From: Symbiodinium natans
Taxonomy: Eukaryota > Sar > Dinophyceae > Suessiales > Symbiodiniaceae
DNA length: 64,000 nucleotides
NCBI GenBank assembly: GCA_905221605.1
Contig: CAJNDS010001569.1
Span: 431,501-495,500 of the forward strand
Reading direction: 5' to 3'
The first letter of the stretch is position 1. Each line of letters starts with the position of its first letter. This document shows positions 30,522 to 40,665 of this stretch, in pieces. Position numbers and translations under genes: made by a program. The notes beneath the pieces were generated by a model. The model saw only the letters and a list, made by a program, of their open reading frames with translations. It made no database searches and was not told the DNA's origin.

Positions 30522-31590
30522 TTGGGCTTTTATTTTGAAGAAGCCCAAAAGCCTGAGAACATGCATTGGCCCGGACAACTTGTCCTTATCGAGGACCACC
30601 TACGTCGAGGGGGTTTAGGGTTCGAGGGCCCTCGAACTAAACAGGTCGCAACACGACACACGGAGACCTAAACCCAACTTGTCCCTCGTTTTGTTGACAT
30701 AAAGTTTTACCAGTATCTTCGTGCTTTACGCAGCTCACTTCCAATGGAGGGCAGTTCGTATTTGGCTGTCAAGGCTTCAAGCACCTTGGGAGGCAGCTTT
30801 GATTACAAGGAGCTGGGGACCATACAGGTTGTTTGGTTTGAACGGCTGAGTACCCTAAATGAAATCCACAAATCCTGAGCTTTTCATCGGCTTGCTTCCT
30901 GTTGCCACTGACTGGAAAGAAGCATGTTTTCATGGGTTGGGGTTTTGCTATCAGTTCGTCTTGAGACTGTCAGACTTCTGCAGCCGGTGCTTCTCTTGTG
31001 AGGGCAGCAATGCCCGGCTGTTTCATTGCCACTTGTGACTGCCACAAAGCGTGCAGTGCAGCTCCTTCGCATGTCGACGCGAGTCCCTCCATGGTGAGAT
31101 CTTGGCAAACCCAGGAGCTTAACCTTCGTGGGGGGGGGGGATATACTTTCCAAATCCGCCGTAAAAAAGTGCAACCCTAAACCCTAAACCAGGGGTCTAG
31201 GTACAGTGCTAGAAAGGCCTTGCAAAGGGTCGAGTTCGGGCCTCAATCACAACTCGCCAGGCTCCCCCGTAGTATCATTTTTATTCTAAGCATTTGTCGT
31301 GGTGGTTCGCATGTCTTCCTCCTAGTACAAGATGTCTGTAGGAGGGCTAACTGTTCAAGGTTTACTTTCCGACGTTGCGAAGGCAGCTGCCCCACATGCT
31401 GACGATATTCGTCCAACAGGTGAGTGTTTGTGATTGAGTGATAGTCGAAGTCTGGCTTGTCGCACGAAAGCACTTTAGCCACGTGACAAAGAAGCTGACC
31501 AGTATTTCAAGGATGATCGGCCCAAGAAAGGGCGGTTGCACTGCTTGTCACGGTAAGATGACACTCTGCACATGTGTTATGATTGCACAG
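30522..31590 (+). CDS. Putative multi-exon gene, product unknown
   Basis: Exon-like segments on one strand: 30522-30671 (EEAQKPENMHWPGQLVLIED), 30705-30849 (SYLAVKASSTLGGSFDYKEL), 30984-31093 (acceptor ACTTCTGCAG; ASLVRAAMPGCFIATCDCHK), 31326-31419 (acceptor TTCCTCCTAG; MSVGGLTVQGLLSDVAKAAA; donor CAG|GTGAGT) and 31492-31552 (ADQYFKDDRPKKGRLHCLSR; donor CG|GTAAGA). The last three join in phase and use near-consensus sites. A further border at GCACAG 31590 is possible. No domain is recognised. This is the best classical gene model in the window. Minus-strand frames here appear to be shadows. Confidence 0.6.
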
Positions 31591-31599
31591 TTTGAGTGT

Positions 31600-32228
31600 T
31601 CAGAGGACCCTAAACCCTAAACCCTAAACCCTGGACCCCTTACGGCATCTTCGAGTTTAGGATTGACATGATTTTTTGGGGGGGAGGGGGGGGCGGGCGG
31701 CCTCTGAACCTTACATCCTAAACCAAGCACCCTAAAGCCTGAGACCCAAACCCTAAACCACAAACCCCACATGCTAAACCCCACACCCTAAACCCCATAT
31801 GCTAAACCCTAGACACCACCCGGACCCCCGGCTCTCCAAGGGACCTCATGGATGTAGCTTTTTTTTGGTCGGTCACGGGGCCCACACCTCGACTTACGAG
31901 CTCTTTATATGGGTTTAGGGTTTAGGGTGTAGGGTTTAGGGTTTACGGCTTCGGGTTTTTGGCTTTAGGGCTTCAGGGTTTAGGGCCCATATGGTCTAGG
32001 GTCCAGGGTGGGTTTAGGGAGAGGACCATCCCTTAAGAGCTCCATGCAAACAGCAACAGGCACTGTTGATGCTTATAGGCTACAGAGGAACCTAGGCATT
32101 TATAAAACCCTATAAGCCGCATGTGTGGGTAAACGTTGGCTTCCCTGAAAGTAGAGCCGCCGGGGTTGATTCAGAGCGCCCCCCCCCTCCCAGGCTAAGG
32201 TTTCGGGCTTAGGACTGGGGGGTTTCAG
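31600..32228. other. No confident gene
   Basis: Short telomeric clusters (31605-31635, 31910-32000), CCCCATATGCTAAA-type variants and a C-rich tract. Unique parts show no settled exon. Confidence 0.6.
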
Positions 32229-32363
32229 GGTTTCGCGCTTTGGAGCGTCGCGGTTTCGTGTTGGGCGTTCGGGGCCATTTGTGTTCGAGGGAAGGGGGTA
32301 CGGGAAGTTGTGTGATGATTAAGTTAAGGAACCATTTTTGGTATAGTATTATGCGCATATCAG
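32229..32363 (+). CDS. Putative internal exon, product unknown
   Basis: The acceptor GGGTTTCAG is followed by 44 codons (FRALERRGFVLGVRGHLCSR..., KLRNHFWYSIMRIS) and the donor ATCAG|GTAGGT. A possible next exon near 32418-32480 (EGGTDYRGLSLGGIRLPFK) has no fixed phase. Confidence 0.55.
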
Positions 32364-32580
32364 GTAGGTCACAACCCCCTCAAAACCCAGTCCCCCCCCC
32401 GCCTCCTCCCCCTTCCTTTGAGGGTGGCACTGACTATAGGGGCTTGTCGTTAGGTGGCATCAGGCTTCCGTTCAAGGTCGTGAGTGTAGGCCAGTGTAGG
32501 CCTGTGAGGGGTTTGGCAGACGCCCTCAACCCTCAACTCCAAACCCGAAACCATTACCCTAAACCCTCGACCCTCGACCC

Positions 32581-32668
32581 TGAACCCTAAACCCTAAACC
32601 CTAAACCCTAAACCCTAAACCCTAAACCCTAAACCCTAAACCCTAAACCCTAAACCCTAAACCCTAAC
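32581..32668 (-). repeat. (CCCTAAA)12 array
   Basis: Perfect units preceding the next exon-like island. Confidence 0.95.
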
Positions 32669-32728
32669 CCTAAACCCCAAACCCGAAGCCCTCAACCCTA
32701 AACCCTAAACCAACCGTGCGTATTGCAG

Positions 32729-32813
32729 TGCTACTGTCCGATCTTGGGATCGAGCAGGACGGCGTATGGGTTTGCATCAACAGCTCCATTCCCCAAGCGG
32801 GCTTAATCTACCA
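32729..32813 (+). CDS. Putative exon abutting a MITE
   Basis: The acceptor GCGTATTGCAG is followed by LLSDLGIEQDGVWVCINSSI and PQAGLIYQ; the frame then runs open into a family C MITE. Confidence 0.5.
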
Positions 32814-32911
32814 ATTGCTCATTAAAGAACCCCCCAATAATGAACAACAGCATCCTCCTTATAAGGGCATATGGGGATGTTAATTTTTTTGAGGGGGGTT
32901 CTGAAGCAAAT
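32814..32911. mobile_element. MITE family C, copy
   Basis: ATTGCTCATTAAAGAACCCC ... GGGGGGTTCTGAAGCAAAT ends; the interior CTCCTTATAAGGGCATA is diverged from siblings. Confidence 0.7.
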
Positions 32912-33641
32912 CGTAGTAATGTTTAGGGTGGAGGTGCCTGTAAGACCCTAAACCCGAAACCCTAAACTCTCTGTTGTTAGGGCTGAGGGGAGCTACATAC
33001 GTACGTCTGTACATATATTCCGCAAGGCCAGGCTGCCAGGCGTCAGTCCCTTAACCACGAAACCCTATTATAGCCTAGATCCGAAGCCCTGAACCCTGAG
33101 CCCCCTGATTTCACACATCTCCAACAGAGCTCCCACGCTTTCTCCACTTAGAGGGCTTTGGGTTTCGTACAAGAGCTCGGGAATGACTCAGAGAGCACGG
33201 CCAGAATGCACAAAGGGGAAGTTGACGCAGCTCCATGCGCATTCCTGATTTCGTTTCTGCAATGTTTCTGTTGAAGTGTGAATTGTTTTGAAGCGCCTGA
33301 CTGAATGCTTGCTGCCTCCTCCTTGGGACTCGGTATCGGACCCTGAAACCTCGGACCCCAAGCCCGAGAACCCGAAAGTCCTAAACCCTGAGCCCTAGAC
33401 CTTAAACCCTCAATCCTGAGCCCCAAAAGCTTCAAGCCAAGAGCCCTAAGCTGTACATCCCGAAAGCCCGAAATCCGAACGCCCCAAACCCCACAGCTCT
33501 TGAACGTCTCCAAGCCTGATCACTACGCCGCTTCCACAGGAGGAGCCAGGGGAATTGCCCCGACTGAAATGAGTTATAGGACGATCTCGCAGCACACAAC
33601 TGGAGGGCCTGCCTAAGGCTCATGGGTCGTTGCGAAATCAG

Positions 33642-33960
33642 GCTCGGGGTGTAGGGCCCACGGGTCGTTCTACGAGATCCAGGGGCAACGGTGCATAGCA
33701 CACTATACCCACCCCGCTGCCTTTTCCCCCGCCCTGCCCCTCCTAATGCTATCAGATATTCTGCCAGTGTTGTGTGAACAAAGGGCCTGTTTAGTCTAGA
33801 ATTAATGGAGATCTTCGGGTACGGTTGATATACTCATTATAGTTACGAGGCTTCTAGAAGCACTACGTTTTCTTTCAAGACTCGGCTCTAGTATTAAGCC
33901 GTGGTGGGTCCTCCAGGAAGTTTTGAGAACAGCCGATATATGCGAAGCGGGCGCGACCAG
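33642..33960 (+). CDS. Two putative exons, product unknown
   Basis: 33642-33766 (acceptor GCGAAATCAG; SGCRAHGSFYEIQGQRCIAH...; donor CCA|GTGTTG) and 33811-33960 (SSGTVDILIIVTRLLEALRF..., WWVLQEVLRTADICEAGA; donor CCAG|GTGCGC). The second segment is strongly amphipathic. Phases do not join with the borders chosen, and the minus strand of 33802-33987 is equally open. Confidence 0.4.
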
Positions 33961-34420
33961 GTGCGCTTTGCGCGCGCTGCGGAACACCTAAACGCTAAAC
34001 CCTAAACCCCGCAACCGTCCAAGGCCCAAGCCTGTTTTGTTTTTTGTGGTTTGCAGGGATCTTGTTTTTTTTTTTTTTTGCGTTTCAGGGTTCTTGGGGT
34101 TGTTCAGTGCTTTTGGTTGTTTGTTGGGTTGTCAGGGCTTAGTGATTTGTAGGGCTTATGGGGCTGAGGGCACAAGAAGCTCACAAAGCCAACACCCTAA
34201 ACCCTAAACCCTAAATCCTAAATCCTAAACCCTAAACATCCCTTTGCACACGAGCGTGCGGTTGCTCCCAGCTGCGTCCCGAAATCGATTGAGTGCCGCA
34301 AGAGCCTTGACCGCCCACTTGGCTGCTGCGAGTCGAAGGCCTGCAGACCACTGACCCTAAACCCTAAACCCTAAATCCTAGACCCTAAACCCTAAACCCT
34401 AAGCCCTAAACCCTAAACCC

Positions 34421-34500
34421 TAAACCCTAAACCCTGAACCCTGAACCCTAAACCCTAAACCCTAAACCCTAAACCCTAAACCCTAAACCCTAAACCCTAA
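34421..34500 (-). repeat. CCCTAAA array
   Basis: About 11 units with two CCCTGAA variants. Confidence 0.95.
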
Positions 34501-34508
34501 CCTGACAG

Positions 34509-34558
34509 CGCCAGAAGCATGTGGTGCTGCATGCTAAGAGGAGCCCAAGCAGGGATCA
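34509..34558 (+). CDS. Putative short basic exon
   Basis: ACCTGACAG|16 codons (RQKHVVLHAKRSPSRD)|GTGTTT, between C-strand and G-strand repeats. Confidence 0.45.
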
Positions 34559-35261
34559 GTGTTTACCTTAGGTGGGGGTTGGGCTTAGGGTTTGGGGTTT
34601 GGGGTTTGGGGTTTAGGGTTTAGGTTTTAGTATTATATTTAAGCAGCAACCCCAGAAATCCTGGAAACCCGCAACCGCCTGAAAGCTGTCCTGAATAGTG
34701 CCGTTGAAGGGTCCCTGCTTGAGAGCGTCAACCCTAAACCCTAAACCCTAAACCCTGGACCTTCTGCCTTCTAAGCCCTAAACCCTGAACAGCAGGAGCG
34801 TCGGGTTCTGCCTCAAAGAGTCGTCAAAGGCAGACTCTCAGGCTCGCAGCAGGTTTCCACACTGACCCAGGACCACACAGCACTTACGTGGACCAGTTGA
34901 TACCAAATTGTCTTTGAAGCCGGTTGGTAGCGAAACATTCCAGACTTAGTTTGCATCTGCCGGCATCGCTCAGCCGCCCTACAACTCTAAGGTTCGAAGC
35001 AGCCACTTACCTTTTTCAGGGTAGAGGTGTAGCAGTGTAGCCACCGGCTGCAGATACCTTGTCAAACAGCAAGTGCGACTACTTATTCAAGAAGCCGCTT
35101 GCAGAGGTTCTCTCACAGAATGAAACCCTAAACCCGGAGCCGTGAAGCCCTACAAGCCCCAAATTGAGAAAGCAACTAGAGGCCTGCGCATCAGTCGTTT
35201 CAGGCCCATTTCAGCTGATGAATCAGGGTTTGTCGGGTTTAGGGTTTAGGGTTTAGGGTTT

Positions 35262-35525
35262 GAAGACCGTGAAGACCTCGAAGCGGTGAGCCCTGAACCC
35301 TCAAACGTGGCTTTGAGCTCCCCGGATGCCCCAGATGCCCCGGCCGAGTTGAGTTTTCATTTTCTGCGTCTTGCAGCTGCCATACGTCTTTTTTTTCGCT
35401 TGCTGCTGCGACTTGCCGGCCAACTTTTTCCCGAAACCCTGAACGCCAGGAGCCTGGAGCCAATATCCCCGACCACCACAGAGGCCCCACGCAGACCCTT
35501 GACGCCTTGGAAGCTCAACGTGTAG
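35262..35525 (+). CDS. Putative terminal coding segment of 87 codons
   Basis: Opening directly from TTTAGGGTTT, the frame reads EDREDLEAVSPEPSNVALSS..., then FHFLRLAAAIRLFFRLLLRL (a candidate membrane helix), then a Pro/Thr-rich tail to a TAG at 35523. No domain is recognised. The minus strand is also open. Confidence 0.45.
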   Translation, partial: EDREDLEAVSPEPSNVALSSPDAPDAPAELSFHFLRLAAAIRLFFRLLLRLAGQLFPETLNARSLEPISPTTTEAPRRPLTPWKLNV

Positions 35526-35669
35526 TTGAGGGTTTAGGGTTGAGGGTTTAGGGTTTAGGGTTTAGGGTTTAGGGGTTACGTGTGCGTGCGCTGCTCCAAG
35601 TCTGGCCTTTGCATGTGATCGCCCCTTGATGGGCTCCTCCACATCTGTCTTCACATTCTCCACAAGGAA

Positions 35670-35775
35670 TTGGGACTTTAGGAACAGAGGGACCCTTAAT
35701 ATAGACCCCCCAAATAGCAGGATCCCTTAATAATGAGGACCCCAATAAGGTACCCGTAATTTCGGAGACTCCCAT
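35670..35775. mobile_element. MITE family D, copy 2
   Basis: TTGGGACTTTAGGAACAGAG ... AATTTCGGAGACTCCCATTT; the interior AATAAGGTACCCGTAATTTC lacks telomeric insertion. Confidence 0.7.
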
Positions 35776-35914
35776 TTTCTTGGAGGAGGTGTACCAACAC
35801 AGGCCACGACATGCTAGGTGAGGAAACAGGTGTCCACCACGGCATAAGTGTCATGTCTTTGTCCAAGACCACATGCTGGGCTTTAAGTGCATCATTTTCT
35901 GTTAGTTCCCACAG

Positions 35915-36299
35915 GCTGTTGTCTGCGTAAGGTTCGTTGAGGCAGAGGAGAAGCAGACTGCAGCCAGCGTCGACTGCTTGGGTCTATATGTGACTCTTGA
36001 TACAAGACTTATAACTGCCTGCGAGGCCTTCGGGTAGACCTTAACCCCAAAGCCGACAAACATACACATGCCAATTAAACTAGCTTTGACATGCAGCTGT
36101 TGCCGCCGTGGCAATCTTGAGCTTCCTTGCCCCAAACCTTATAAGTTGCCCCAAGTCTGAGTCGCTACACCCCACAAGACTTCAAACCCATGCGCCGGCA
36201 AGTCTGGATTGCACCCACGCTGCGAATCCTGGCGTCCGCGCGGGGACGTCAGCGTGCGGGCCGGCAACGCCGCACAGGCTTGGGCTCTTCCACATTGCG
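35915..36299 (+). CDS. Putative three-exon gene segment, product unknown
   Basis: Exons 35915-36033 (acceptor TTAGTTCCCACAG; AVVCVRFVEAEEKQTAASVD...; donor GG|GTAGAC), 36097-36144 (acceptor TTGACATGCAG; CCRRGNLELPCPKPY; donor TATAA|GTTGCC) and 36203-36299 (acceptor CGGCAAG; LDCTHAANPGVRAGTSACGP...; donor GCG|GTACGG). All three join in phase. Introns are 63 and 58 bp and contain no telomeric repeats. Confidence 0.55.
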
Positions 36300-36631
36300 G
36301 TACGGGCCGGATGGGGTTCAGCGTTTAAGGTTTTAAGGTTGGTGCTGAACCCTGCTTTGAGGGCTTGTAGTAAGGCAACGATATGCACGGCAGTTACAAA
36401 CTGTTTTTAGTTGCATGTATTATAGTGCTTGAGGTTAGGGTTAGGGGTTTAGGGATTAGAGGGTTTTGCGAGGGGGTGCAGGGTACTGGCATGACCTTGT
36501 AAATAGTAATTAGCCAGGAACCTTCAGGTATGCCCTTAGTGCTGTTTGACTTCTTGAAAAGATTCAGCATCGGATGGGAAGTATAGGGTTTTACTTCTGG
36601 TATCCCCAAATAACACTTAAAAGGAACCACA

Positions 36632-36775
36632 CACACACACACACTCATCAATAGGAGCAGTAGAAAGCCTGCGTGATGTATCTGGGAGCAGTGATCCACC
36701 GTACATGTCAGGAGGATAGCTTGGTTATCCTAAATCCCATATGTATATGTGTATATATATATATACATATAGAGA
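36632..36775. repeat. (CA)n and (AT)n microsatellites
   Basis: (AC)9 near 36632-36645 and TATATATATATACATATA near 36750-36772. Confidence 0.9.
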
Positions 36776-36800
36776 GAAAGGGAGTTGTTCTTTTTTGCAG

Positions 36801-36875
36801 CTCGTCTTTACATATGATCACAACGAGCCCCAAGACGTGCGCACTTCTGTGGCTTTGGAGTGGTTTGAATCCTAA
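36801..36875 (+). CDS. Putative terminal exon with strong acceptor
   Basis: TTGTTCTTTTTTGCAG is followed by LVFTYDHNEPQDVRTSVALE and WFES-stop. The polypyrimidine tract is the best in the window. Confidence 0.55.
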   Translation, partial: LVFTYDHNEPQDVRTSVALEWFES

Positions 36876-36943
36876 TGGTCAGCCGAAACCCCAAAGCCTT
36901 GAACCCTAAACCCTAAACCCTAAACCCTAAATTGGTTTCTCAG

Positions 36944-37101
36944 GTTCAACCCCAGAGGCCCAAGCCCTGGAACTTTTGCCCGGGCCTGCTGTGAATCCAA
37001 GCTGGCCTGGCACAGAATCCAGAAATCGCACCCTTCGAGCTATGGTGCCTGCGCTCCATACAGACATGCAGTGGACATGCCTGAGCTGCTTTCGGTGCTG
37101 A
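36944..37101 (+). CDS. Putative terminal exon, product unknown
   Basis: The acceptor TTGGTTTCTCAG after CCCTAAA repeats is followed by SGSTPEAQALELLPGPAVNP... to a TGA at 37099 (or donor CG|GTGCTG at 37094). Confidence 0.5.
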
Positions 37102-37423
37102 GGTCTTAAGGGGGCCTCGGCCTTGATATCCCGAAATCCCGAACTCCAAAGCCACATGCCACCTAACAACCCCAATCCTACAATGCACCTGCACCTTGTC
37201 AGCAACCCTGAACCCTAAACCCTAAACCCCAAGCCCTTGAATTGAGTTAGGCAGACGGAGCTTCTACGTTTCAGCTCTTGTTCTGGCGGCCCCGGTTACC
37301 TGAACCCCCGGAACCCCTGCATCAACCAGGAAACGGCAGCTTCGTACCGCTGTCCGAAAGTCGACTCTGCAATTTGCAAAGGATCCTTGCATTTGCCTTT
37401 GCGGCTCTAGGATTTGGTACTCT

Positions 37424-37657
37424 TTGGTCTTCAGCGTTGGGGAACTCCTAAACCCAAAAGCTCAAGCCCTAGAAGCTCCGCAAGCCCCAGAAGGCAGCAT
37501 CTGCGATAGCTCCGAGACGCACATGAGAAACAGGGCCTTCCTTGGAGAGGGGGCCGTCTCGGCGGAATGCGTGGCACTGCGAAGGCCTGCTGGGGTTCGG
37601 AGGGCGGCTGCTGTGAAGAGAAGCGGATCCGAAGCCTGTATAAACTCTTTACCTGTT
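37424..37657 (+). CDS. Putative coding segment running into a MITE
   Basis: Open frame from 37424; the convincing part starts near 37480 (APQAPEGSICDSSETHMRNR...) and reads RRPAGVRRAAAVKRSGSEAC then NSLPVLL at the MITE edge. The frame stays open through the MITE to a TAG at 37778. Confidence 0.5.
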
Positions 37658-37768
37658 TTGCTTAAGAACCCCCCCCAAAAAAAAAAACAAAAAAACATGA
37701 AAGATATTCTTCCGCATAAGGGGAATGCAGGGATGATCATTCTTTATTCTTTTGGGGGTCTTAAGCAA
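37658..37768. mobile_element. MITE family C, copy within an open frame
   Basis: TTGCTTAAGAACCCCCCC ... GGGGGTCTTAAGCAA ends, 111 bp. Confidence 0.8.
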
Positions 37769-37961
37769 ATAGTAGTTTAGGAGTTCGAGGGTAACCCCAC
37801 GGATCCAGGTATACTCCTCGTTGTATCTATAGGTTAAGGGTTAGGGTTCATCCACAACAAATCTGCGAACAATCTGCAAACCATCTGCCACTAATCCTTC
37901 ACCCCGGAAAACAACCACCAGTTGAACCCTCAAGCTCTGCAGAGATTAAGCCCCGAAACTT

Positions 37962-38161
37962 GGGATGTTAGCCTTAGTAGCTGAGTGGGCACGCTTGACA
38001 CGTTTTGGGATACTAGAATCCCCTATAGAACTGAAAGTGTACACTTTTTTGGGGCAAATGAACTCGCAACTGAGTCGCAGTCCTGAATAGAGAGTCCAAG
38101 AGGTGTACTAGGGGTTTAGGGTTTAGGGTTTAGGGACTGCAAGTATGAGGGGGAACATCCC
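37962..38161. mobile_element. MITE family B, expanded copy carrying telomeric repeats
   Basis: Ends TGGGATGTTAGCC / GGGGGAACATCCCG. It is about twice the usual length and has about 3.5 TTTAGGG units at 38111-38134 near the right end. Confidence 0.55.
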
Positions 38162-38220
38162 GACCTTAAACCTTTAAGCCTTAGACCCAAGACCCTTCAA
38201 CCTCGAGGGTTAGGAAGGAC

Positions 38221-38330
38221 CCCCCCCCCCCCCCCCCCCCAAACCCTAAGCCCTAAGCCCTAAGCCCTAAACCCTAAACCCTAAACCCTAAACCCTAAAC
38301 CCTAAACCTAAACCCTTAAGCCGAAGTCTC
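38221..38330 (-). repeat. C20 tract, (CCCTAAG)n and CCCTAAA units
   Basis: A poly-C run grades into a 7-bp variant and then canonical units. Confidence 0.95.
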
Positions 38331-38348
38331 ATCCCTGAGTCCATTTAG

Positions 38349-38451
38349 CGACCCAGCTCCTGTTTTGGCGGCGCCGTCCCCACCCTCCGTGCGTCCTGTT
38401 GTGAGAGGTCCTAGCCGAAAAGCCAAGGCAGCAGACGAGCGCTCAATCACT
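38349..38451 (+). CDS. Putative exon with telomeric donor
   Basis: The acceptor GTCCATTTAG is followed by 34 codons (DPAPVLAAPSPPSVRPVVRG..., RKAKAADERSIT) to ACT|GTAGGGTTTAG. Pro-rich then basic. Confidence 0.6.
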
Positions 38452-38943
38452 GTAGGGTTTAGCGGTTTAGAGTGTCTTTAGGGTTTATAGGGTTTAGGGT
38501 CTAGGGTCTAGGGTTTAGGGTCTAGGGTCTGGGGTTTAGGGTTTAGGGTTTAGAGATTAGAGTAGAGTTTAGAGTTTAGAGTTTGGGCCTCCGTGGAGCG
38601 TCTGCTTCGACACCCCAGGCCCATTCCTAAAGCAGCTCACTCAAGTTGGCGCTACACCATGAACCATATACTAGCCCAACAAACCGTACAATCCCTACCT
38701 CCTAGAAACCCCGCAAACCCTACAAACCCACAAACCCTAAACCCTAAACCCTAAACCCTGAACCCTAAACCCTAAACCCTAAACCCTAACCCTGTAAGGC
38801 CACTTCCTTAGAGCTGTTGTTTAGGGCGCCTCCCAGCCTTCCGGCTACAACATCTTATCATCTGACCAGGTTTAGGGTTTAGGGTTTAGGGTTTAGGGTT
38901 TAGGGTTTAGGGTTTAGGTTTGAGGCCTGAGGGTTTAGGGTAG

Positions 38944-39004
38944 CAGTCATGGAAGGGTCGCATCGGCCAAGATGCACTGTGAACCTGCTCACGGGGAAAC
39001 ACCG
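38944..39004 (+). CDS. Putative exon with consensus donor
   Basis: The acceptor TTTAGGGTAG comes from the repeat; VMEGSHRPRCTVNLLTGKH follows and the donor is CACCG|GTAAGC. Confidence 0.5.
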
Positions 39005-39374
39005 GTAAGCACCGTCAGATTCAGATGATATAGGCATTTCCCGAAACAGGGACCCCTTGAATATATGCCCCCAAAACACGAGTAGTGATAACAAAAACCT
39101 ATACGGCTCGATGTTCCCTCAGCCTTCAATTCCCTAAGCCCTAAAGACCCTGCGCCGCTGCTATTCCCTGGTACTATTCTGGGTCTGACCCCCTCGGCAC
39201 CTTAGACTAACCCGAAAGCCTCCGAAGGGCTTGCGGGGTCCTGCAGCTCACCTTCTTTAGGCTTCAGGCTTCAGGGTTCAGGGTTTAGGGTTTAGGTTTA
39301 GGGTTTAGGGTTTAGGGTTTAGGGTTTTTTCGCACGTCAACCAAGCTGCCGGGCGTTCGGCGCAAGGCTTGCAG

Positions 39375-39464
39375 CAGGCACACGACACCAGGAGTGCCAC
39401 CGAGCCACCGCCCAGTGCTGGAAGCGAAGACGCCATGTGTTTCAACCCTGGGTTTAAGCTGTAG
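39375..39464 (+). CDS. Putative terminal exon
   Basis: The acceptor GGCTTGCAG is followed by QAHDTRSATEPPPSAGSEDA..., FNPGFKL-stop. Polar and Pro-rich. Confidence 0.45.
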   Translation, partial: QAHDTRSATEPPPSAGSEDAMCFNPGFKL

Positions 39465-39496
39465 CCTTAGAACCCCCAAAAGACCTACTTGTTTGA

Positions 39497-39640
39497 GTAG
39501 GTTCTTAGTTTAAGCCCCCTTGATGATAGGATTCTGAGGGAACCTACAAAAAGGTGGGTTTTGGTAGGTTCTTAGTGTTAGACCCCTTATAGGATTCTGA
39601 GGGAACCTGCAAAAACGGCAGGTTGTGTAGGTTCTTCAAG
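39497..39640. repeat. Tandem duplicated hairpin unit (67 and 63 bp)
   Basis: Each unit starts GTAGGTTCTTAG and ends AGGGAACCTAC/AGGGAACCTGC, so each folds on itself; a third partial unit begins at 39627. Confidence 0.8.
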
Positions 39641-39654
39641 TTCGGTCTGGGGTC

Positions 39655-39720
39655 TACTAAACCCTAAACCCTAAACCCTAAACCCTAAACCCTAAACCCT
39701 AAACCCTAAACCCTAAACCC
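39655..39720 (-). repeat. (CCCTAAA)9 array
   Basis: Perfect units. Confidence 0.95.
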
Positions 39721-40020
39721 CACTTGTAGACTTTGCGGGGGGGAAGACTTGGATTCGGAGGGTCCGGGCCCTTAAAGTAGGTCGAGGGCCTAGGGTTTAG
39801 GTCATACCCCGAAGACCTGCACCTTGAACCTCGGGTTTGGGGTCTAGGGTTCAGGGTTTAGGGTTTAGGGTTTGATTCTCTGCGGGTGAAAAAGGGGGAC
39901 GGTCCCCATAGATAGAATCGAGTACGCTGCCAGTGCCCTTGTAGCTGGCTTGGGACCTGTGCCCCAACCAAGGCTGCCTAAAAACCCTAAGCGCGAAAGC
40001 CCTGACTCTTAGGGTTCAGG

Positions 40021-40134
40021 GTTTAGGGTTTTGGGTTTTGGGGTTTTAGGGTTTTAGGGTTTTAGGATTTTAGGGTTTTAGGGTTTTGGGTTTTAGGATT
40101 TTAGGGTTTTAGGGTAGGGTTTTAGGGTTTTAGT
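40021..40134 (+). repeat. Variant array (GGGTTTTA)n
   Basis: An 8-bp unit identical to the Chlamydomonas-type telomere repeat, about 13 copies with GGATTTTA variants. Confidence 0.9.
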
Positions 40135-40189
40135 GTTTCCGAAGCCCCAAGACCAGAAACCCTAAGCCCTGAACTCGTCGCTACATGTC

Positions 40190-40246
40190 ATGCCCTGGGT
40201 GTACCAAGAAACATGGAGGCAACCTCATTGCTTGAGTCTTTTGCTG
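40190..40246 (+). CDS. Putative exon with telomeric donor
   Basis: Open frame CHALGVPRNMEATSLLESFA ends at GCTG|GTTTAGGG. The acceptor is not certain. Confidence 0.45.
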
Positions 40247-40541
40247 GTTTAGGGTTTAGGGTTTAGGGTTGAGGGTGCATCAAGAGGTCTGATTGTCAAT
40301 AGGTTGCGCACAACATCTTCAGAGCCATAACTTAGCGAAGCGGCACCTTCCACCATCCTGGGTTGCATGCTGTAGGCACACTTGGCCCAACTGCTTACCC
40401 CGTGGGATCATGCCTAGTAAGATGCCCGGAAAATACTACGTAGAATCCCACAACTAACCACAGCACCCAGAATAACCGGAAAGCTCCCCGATGTATGCCT
40501 TGGTCATAAGTGAGGACAGGTCCCAGGCTGCTAAGACGTAG

Positions 40542-40665
40542 GCAAGAGCATGACGTGGGGGCGAGCTTTCCCGCAACCGATGTCACGAAATCCCTGCTGA
40601 AGGCGCCAGTGAGGCTCTTGCGTTGCAAGCATGCAACTGTTGGCTCGAAAGTGCCTCAAGCTTAG
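40542..40665 (+). CDS. Putative terminal exon
   Basis: The acceptor GCTAAGACGTAG is followed by QEHDVGASFPATDVTKSLLK... to a TAG at 40663. A small upstream exon may lie at about 40376-40420, ending CCTA|GTAAGA. Confidence 0.45.
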
